Source: Dendrophyllia cribrosa
Lineage: Eukaryota; Cnidaria; Anthozoa; Scleractinia; Dendrophylliidae
Direction: 5' to 3'
Assembly: GCA_024195265.1 (NCBI GenBank)
Contig: JAJLRJ010000006.1
Location: 17,505,641 to 17,569,640, forward strand
DNA: 64,000 bases
A program made the position numbers and the translations under genes. How positions within the stretch are numbered: position 1 is the stretch's first letter; each line of letters opens with the position of its first letter. This document shows, one piece after another, positions 57,426 through 64,000 of this stretch. The notes below the pieces were generated by a model, which worked only from the letters and a program-made list of their open reading frames with translations, had not been told where the DNA came from and did no database searches.

Positions 57426-60400
57426 AATTGTTTTCCTTTGTTCCTCAGATTCATTACTATAGGTGTTACACAGTATGGGAGGCGCAGCACTAGCAAGCAA
57501 ATTATAAAGTTGGGAGGCAGAAATTATCGCTTCCGATCTTTTTCTGAACATTTCCGAAGAATGGCGAAGATTTTGGAAGACTTCTCAGTCAGAAACTTTA
57601 CGATGATCGGCGTATGTGCTTGCACAAAATCGTCAGCTGCAAGGCTGAAATGTTCGCATGTTAAATCTGCCTTTTGTTTTTTGTTCATAGGTCATGAGGT
57701 GATAATTTCCGAATGGGAGCTAATTTTGAACCGTGCAGGAATAGCTTGTGATGAAGTAGACGCAACGAGACTTGTTGTCTGCCCCAAACATCGTTTTAAA
57801 CTTACAACGCTGTATAAAGCAAAGGTAACCGAAATGGAAAACATGACTGCTGAGCAATTTTCAGAGCAGTAACAGATATTATTACACGACCAAGTTAGTT
57901 CAGAGGGCCAAAAACTAAAATCAACCAGTCATATTGCTCTATTGCCGCTCCAGTATTTTCCAAGTATTGGACCGGGCACTGTCCCGAATGATCGTATAGT
58001 TTTCTTTTAGTTTTACGGCTTACTTTTCCAAGAGAATAATCTTACACGTAGAACATTCTTTTATTTTTCTTCCAACTTTCTTTTCCTTTTTTTTTGACAA
58101 CGTTAAACGTGAGTTAACGCTAAGTTGGCTTTTAATCAGAATTGCTCAGTGTCTTTCCAGTCTGTGATCGTGTAATAAATCTGTTGTTAACCAATCTTGC
58201 TTGGGACAATACTGGGAGAATATCGGCTCTTGGTCTTTTTTGTACGGACCTGGTGTTGTCAAGACCTCTGACTGGTATTTTCTTTTCTCCCAGTACGGCC
58301 CTCGCTCTTATATGTATATCGTTTTCCTGTTCTGCTAGGACAAGTGTTGTTATCCTTGTCATGAAGACAGCAGAGGTGCTTCAAAGATAAAGAAACGTGT
58401 AACCAAAATGCTGAAACGTCCGCGACGAGTGAATAAAACCATGGCAGATATGATTCATAAGCACACAGGCATTGTTGTTGCTATAGGATCAGGTATCCCT
58501 AATTGTAACTCATAATATATGCCATCAAACATTCCTCATTGTCGCGCAGAACAGTGGCTATGCATTTGCAACTCTTTTTTAATGAGTACTGCAGTTTATA
58601 GTACCGTAAGATGTGCCCTGAAAAAAACCCGGCTTCTCCATGCATTTTTGCCGTTTTAACGCAGCGAGGGAGTGAAACCTAGTGATCGTGATTACCAGGA
58701 GAGCCCGGGCATGTTTCTGTGGGCCAAAGTTATATACCACAAGTTCTGTTTTCCTTAATAACCGTATGTGTTCCGTCGAGAAGGTTAGAACCGCTGGTAC
58801 TAAGGGTGTATGGCTGGCTTCAGCTAAATACCTAGACACTTTGATAAAGTTTTCTATCCATCTGTCTATCTTTACTTCATGCGAATTGATTAGCAAATAA
58901 TATATAACACGAGAATTCATTGGTTTTCTACATTACAGCTATTTGCAGTACATGTTGACGACTAGTCGCCGAGACACCGGCCACTCCAGCACAGAAACTA
59001 GGAGAAGAGATGCAAGTTACAGTGCCCACTACACCAAAATCCATACCCAGACAGTTACGACTACGAAGGCCAGATAGTGGGCACCATCGTGTGTCATTTG
59101 GGTCAGCGTTTTCTGCTCCAAGTAGCGCGTCACAGGAGGAACAAAGCAGCATCTTCTTGCCGGAAGGTGAACGAGAAAGGAGAAACTTAGATGCACTGAA
59201 TAGCGCCCTAAGCATTATATCCGAGGGAAAATTTGAGCCTTTGCCGAGCTACGTAGATATTCAGTGGGATTCACTTTCAGACAGAACCAGAAAAGATCAC
59301 ACCAAAAAAGCTGAAGAAGCTGTTTCACTTGTTTTAGGCACCATTGCTCCTTTGCAGGAAAAATGTTTGTGGCAAGCCATTATTCAGTATCACCAATCAC
59401 TAAACAGCTCAGAAATTACCCGGCCACTAGATGTTGGTCTAGAAGCGATTTTGCTCGCATATAAAGAATGTGAAAACAAGTCCACCAAAACACAAATATT
59501 ATCACTCATTAGCGACAGGTACAGCCAGTCCCAAATACAAGAATTCTTACCTGGAATCTCCTTACGACAGATAAAGAAGGCAAGAAAACATGTCCAGGAG
59601 CATGGGCCAGGGGAACTGGTGGTAAAGGAGCAAATTTTTCGATGTAGATTGGATATGGAAAAGGTGAAGGAGTTCGTTTATTTTATTTCGCGGTCTACCT
59701 TTTTACAAGATGTCGCTTTTGGAACAAAAACACTCAAACTCCATTCTGGGGAATCTATTCCTATTCCAGCTCTTGTTCGCACGATGACGATGACCAAGAT
59801 TGTGCATCTATATCAGGAGGAATGCAAGAGTGAGAGCAAGGTGCCCTTAAAAGAGCGCACTTGTTTTCGGATAATGGAGGTGTGCAGTGCTTCAAAGCAG
59901 AAGTCTCTACAGGGACTTGATAATACCTCCACTGCAGGGGCAGAGGCGTTTCAAACGCCTGAGAAACTTGTAGACAATCTTGCCAGAAACGGAGCAGGAG
60001 TGGCGTGGGGTCGTGAGATTGGGCGAGCTCTAACTGCAGGCAGGCAGTATCTTAAAGGAGAATACAAGAGCCATTTGGGACCAGACGAACACTGTGCTGA
60101 CCATTGCACAGTCTTTGCCCTATCGGATCCAAAGAAAGAGGAATTTGCTTCTCTTTGTGACCACAGCCACAATTTGTCCTGTTCAGATTGCCAGAAAATA
60201 AAAAATGTTCTGAAAGATATAGAAGAGAAAATCGAGAATGAAGAGTTAGAACTCACAGAAGACCAGAGAGAAAGGGCAAATTGGGAGTTTCAACATGCGG
60301 TTACAAATATCGAGGCTTGGAAAGCTCATCTTCTTAGGGCATTCCATCAAGACAAAGCGAGGCAAGATGCTTTAAGCCAACTTGACGAAAAAAAAGGTCA

Positions 60401-61289
60401 TTGTTATAAATGACTGGGCCATGAAGCTGTTACCGATGAAGTTCAGAGAGACACAATCGCAATGGTTTGCGAAACGTGGTCTGAATTGGCATTTTTCTGC
60501 TGTAATTCACCAATCAGGTCACCCGGACTGCCAGGCTGAAGGAAATGGCGAGTACACAATTCACATGTACGTGGCAGTTCTTGATAACTGCAAGCAAGAC
60601 TGGTTCTCGGTCTCGTGCATCATCGAAGAAGTCCTCATAACCGTAAAGGAAACACACCCGTCTGTATCAAGCGCTGTGTTACGGAGTGACAACGCGGGCT
60701 GCTACCATAGCTCTTCGCTGTTGTCAACTATTAACTCTACAAGTAAGCGAACTGGTATAGAGGTTATATGTTACGATTTTTCGGATCCCCAAGCAGGGAA
60801 GGATCTCTGTGACCGCAAAATCGCGCCATGCAAGCAACGTTTGAGAAATTACGTAGCAGAAAACAATGACATTGAAACGGCAGAAGACGTGAAAAAGGGA
60901 CTTGAATCTCCACCAGTTATTGCGGGCACTCGGGTGGCAGTTTGCAAAATCGACACTTCCAAAATGTCAGCAGCCGTTGGGAACAATAAGATTCCAGGTG
61001 TCACTAGATATAATAACCTTCTCTTTCGAAGAAGATGATATGCGCGTCTGGCAGGCATACGGTGTTGGCGAGGGCATAAAGATTAAAGACTTTCAAAGTA
61101 AACAGGATGCTTCTGGACTGGAGAGAGTAGGTGAATGGAGCCAAGAAGTTACCAGGACAAAGCAGAAGAAAGGAAAAGCAATATCCAAGGCTTGTGAGAA
61201 TGATCTGACAAGTACATATTCCTGTTTGGAGCCAACATGTATTTTGACCTTTAGCACACTCGAAGAAGCTGATGAGCATATGGATACTG

Positions 61290-61425
61290 ATAGATAGATA
61301 GATAGAAACTTTATTTAAGTGTCAAAAGACCTTATAGCCTGGGTAAACCCATACTAATTTGGGGACACATAAAAAAGTATAAAATATCTAATATTAATCT
61401 AAAACCTAAAATATATTTAATACTG
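61290..61425 (-). mobile_element. short retroposon interrupting the C2H2 finger
   Basis: 136 bp bounded by ATACTG duplications (61284-61289, 61420-61425). On the minus strand it ends AATAAAGTTTCTATCTATC, an L2/CR1- or SINE-like 3' tail with a (CTAT)n end. It is 5' truncated. Its removal exactly rejoins the reading frame. Confidence 0.75.
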
Positions 61426-62197
61426 GACACCACGTCATGCTACCTGAGAATGAATGTGTGTACGATACCGTCCAAAGACAGTGGGCAGCTACAACAACTT
61501 CTATTAAGGGAAAGAGTCAGAAGATTGGTGACAGTCTATACAATTGCGAAGCTACAATACAAAAAGAGGCATCCCAGGGATGGGCTCTCAAAAAGCAGAA
61601 GAGTGCTGTTAAAATTTCACCAGGCGTCAAGGAATACCTCACACAATTGTTCAATGAAGGTACTAAGGATGGACACCCAAAAGCAAACCCAGTTGACGTC
61701 GCAGAGGACCTGAAAAGAAAATTCGCGAGACCCGAGTGGCTGGAAGCACAGACTATCAAAGGATATTTTTCTCGACTGGCGGCTTTGCAGAGAGGCCAAG
61801 AAATAAGTGAGGAAGACACAAGCTGTGAAGATGTGGCGATCGCAAGGGAAGAATTTCTTCAGGATTTAATAGACGAAACCCAGAAACAAATTGATCTTCG
61901 ACATCCTCTCATATGTGACAACATTAATTTCTGTGAACTTTTTGTGGCCAACAAACTTGATCAAACATTGAAAAAGTTGAAGATATCTACCCTCAAATCT
62001 ATGTGCGATTTCTTTGGTGTGGACATCTGTGGTCCAGCCACGCGCAAAGCCCCATTTATCAACGCCATTTATGATTTATTAAGATCCTGCGAGTGCCAAA
62101 TTACAACACACACGAGCTTGTGACAGTATGTATATATTTTTAATAGTGCAAAACCTGGTTTTGTGAGTACTGATTTTCTTGTTCTAGGGCAAGTTAA

Positions 62198-64000
62198 GAA
62201 TGTGTCCACATGAAATCCATGCAAAATCAAACTTTTAGTCTACATGGTATCCTCCAGAATTTGATAATATTTTGTGTACATACTGGTATTAGTCCAACTT
62301 AAAAGCCTACCAAATATTTTTCCGAAAGTCCGAACAGTTCACGAGATACAGTGGTTCGAGTGAAATGACACACAATTTTAAGTAAAACCATGGTAAATTC
62401 GCCCATGAAGTTTACAACTTGCTCAGAGACGATTGGGAGCAGACATAATAATGGATCTTTGCCAATTTAAAATGAATAGTATACTTATTCGAGTCAACTA
62501 AATTTGAAGAGGATGCGATAACTATGTTCGAAAATATTAATGCATTCAAGAAAACCTTCAAAAATAGAGATTTTTCATGATTCGAATTTCTAGTGAAAAT
62601 CGCTTAAAATATCTCGGATGCGGCCATGTTTCTGCTCAAAATTACTCAATTTCCATAAAGTTTATTTGTTTAGGAGTTGATAGATGTGATAAAATCTGTG
62701 TGAAGTTACGTACGAATAGCTATGCGAACGGGTATCTGTAAAACGCGGACCGGATGGCAGCGGATGGCGGATGGCGGATGGCGGATAATAAAGTGCGGAT
62801 AATAAAATGCGGATGATAAAATGCGGATGGAAAAAAAAATTGCAAAAAATTCCTTATGACTTTTACAAAAAAAAAAATAGAAATATATTAATAATAATAA
62901 TGACAAATAAGCAATAATAATAATGACAAATAAGCAGGAAACAGGATCTTTATTGTTGAAACTGCATGTCTTAAAGTATTTAACAATGAAAAATTAAATT
63001 TCAACTTGCATTCGCCTTTCATGTTCTCAGATAAAGCATTTTCTATTTCACCCTATACTAGTTACTGAGCGTGAAGGGTCCATAACCCGGGATCACAAAT
63101 CCCATTTCCCACACACACACATTCATGACCAGCAAACCCGCGTAATCAACTGGCTCGAACTCACACAAGCGTGCAAACATACATCGATTACCGTTACTCC
63201 TTGTTTTTATATTACATTACATAACTTATGATATCGTAAAAAGTTCGTACAGGTCACAACAAGTCAATATTTATTCCAATGTTCTGAACGAAAACAAATT
63301 CAAAACTGTAACTGCAACACGAACGTAACTGTGTTTACCGTATACACGGGGGGGGGGGGGGGGGGGGGGAGCTTATATCCGGGAAGGGGACTGATAACCA
63401 AACTTTTTTCCAGGTAGATGGACCTATAGAATGGGGTATTAAATTTCTAGAGTGGGATATAATTTTGAATGCAATATTCCTTCAAACTGACGGGGTCCAA
63501 CTTTGGAGACCGGGGCGGCACATACCCACCTAAAACACACCCGAGTAGCACACTCACTTTTTCTTATCAACTGCATCACTTTCCTGACTCTTCAACGAAC
63601 CAGATACAAACACGAATAAAAAGTCAGCAAAGATTGTTTGTGAAGCAAATTAACAGGTGAAGTTCAATCGAATTTAGGAACTCTACTAACTTACCGTTTC
63701 CTAAACACAGATTTTAAAAGCCCGTAATCGTCAGACTCGCCGGACTCCATCCTCAAACACGTGCAGACTGCACAATTGGTCAAACGTTACCTAGGGGAGG
63801 GGCTCGAAACGCAACATTCATATATTTTCTAACTAGGGTTGAGTGAGGGTTGAGTGAGGGTTGAGTGAGGCATGACGTGGAACTTGAAGAAAGTTTGGAC
63901 AATAAAGTTACTGTTTCGTGTCATTTTAAAGTTATTTCTGTTTCTTTTCTTTCTTTTTTTTTTGTAAAAATCATAGGGATTAATTATTTTTCTATTTTTT
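62198..64000. other. 3' end of window, simple repeats only
   Basis: No gene seen. Repeats: GCGGATGGCGGATAATAAAATGCG-type minisatellite at about 62750-62832; an AATAATAATGACAAATAAGC duplication at about 62888-62936; poly-G of about 22 at 63348-63369; GGTTGAGTGAGG three times at about 63836-63870. Confidence 0.6.

Larger units (their letters stand above)
55654..62121 (+). pseudogene. multi-exon transposase-like gene (DDD core, C2H2, SAP-like), disrupted
   Basis: Likely exons: 55654-55843 (uncertain link), about 57463-57824, 58339-58492, 58939-62121; phases agree for the last three. Order: Cys-rich N-terminus; ISEWELILNRAG then VCPKHRFKL; CCYPCH; ICSTC zinc-like segments; alpha-helical middle; DDD core from 60395. 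In the core, D of INDWAMK, D of LRSDNAGCYH (+92 residues) and D of GKDLCDRK (+41) are candidate metal ligands. Then a C2H2 finger (CLEPTC...H), a helical segment with WLEAQTIKGYFSRLAA, and a SAP-like end (LKISTLKSMCDFFGVDICG). Lesions: TGA at 58956-58958, an extra A in the 8-A run 60388-60395, about +1 nt near 61018, and a 136-bp retroposon at 61290-61425. Removing these restores one frame of about 1,250 residues. I cannot name the family. Confidence 0.7.
54937..62197. mobile_element. candidate 7.25-kb TTAA-target DNA transposon, unrecognised superfamily
   Basis: Left end 54941-54974 and right end 62160-62193 are inverted repeats of 34 bp with two mismatches (left GTTGCCTTAGAACAAGAAAA, right complement CTTGCCCTAGAACAAGAAAA). 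Weaker pairing continues about 12 bp further in. Both outer ends abut TTAA (54937-54940, 62194-62197). Beyond the ends I see no further similarity. The interior holds a plus-strand gene with an RNase H-like core whose stop (62121) is 39 bp before the right repeat. TTAA targets are known for piggyBac and Kolobok; the protein does not match what I know of either. Confidence 0.55.

Noticed and set aside
57396..57462. Coding start at 57396 for the transposase-like gene
   Set aside because: The upstream part of that frame is the end of a foldback repeat; an acceptor at 57462 in the right phase is more likely.
54937..62197. Assignment to piggyBac
   Set aside because: TTAA fits, but the TIR does not start CCY and the triad context (DWAMK, SDNAGCYH) does not match what I know of piggyBac.

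Overview
The window is nuclear DNA from an animal, most likely a cnidarian and probably an anthozoan such as a stony coral. Reasons: AT-rich sequence, GT-AG introns of animal type, protein matches to animal nuclear genes, and a very dense load of foldback/MITE elements, Penelope-like and DIRS-like retroelements and THAP/SANT-type genes. All exon boundaries were set by eye from reading frame, splice consensus, intron phase and remembered family sequences; no transcript or database was available.

Layout. 0-4 kb: no firm gene, one Penelope-like remnant with inverted terminal repeats. 4.06-13.48 kb (+): complete eight-exon fumarate hydratase gene with several MITEs in its introns. 14.3-16.25 kb: a MITE and a decayed Penelope-like element (reverse transcriptase plus GIY-YIG endonuclease). 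18.2-21.9 kb (-): four-exon DNAJC24/DPH4 gene. 22.07-30.95 kb (+): seven-exon mitochondrial ribosomal protein mL48 gene. The last two are divergent and share a 174-bp promoter with CCAAT boxes on both strands. 31-42 kb: almost purely repeats, dominated by an 8.6-kb imperfect hairpin whose left arm was itself invaded by a 3.25-kb foldback element carrying two facing tRNA-His genes. 42-49 kb: TTAA-type MITEs, a THAP domain ORF inside nested inverted repeats, a tRNA-derived SINE and Penelope fragments. 49.3-51.0 kb (-): three-exon SANT/Myb-like gene with one in-frame TAG. 51.55 kb (+): THAP first exon. 52.2-54.25 kb: truncated DIRS-like retrotransposon.

54.94-62.20 kb is the most interesting part. 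A multi-exon gene encodes a protein with Cys/His-rich zinc-binding segments, an RNase H-like DDD core, a C2H2 finger, a helical DNA-binding-like segment and a C-terminal SAP-like motif. It lies between imperfect inverted repeats of about 34-46 bp that abut TTAA on both sides. I read it as a candidate 7.25-kb TTAA-target cut-and-paste transposon whose transposase family I cannot name. This copy carries one in-frame stop, two 1-nt insertions and a 136-bp retroposon insertion. At least five other TTAA-bounded non-autonomous elements lie in the same window.

The housekeeping genes (mitochondrial/cytosolic fumarase, diphthamide J-protein, mitoribosomal protein) look intact. The right half is mostly a graveyard of mobile DNA.
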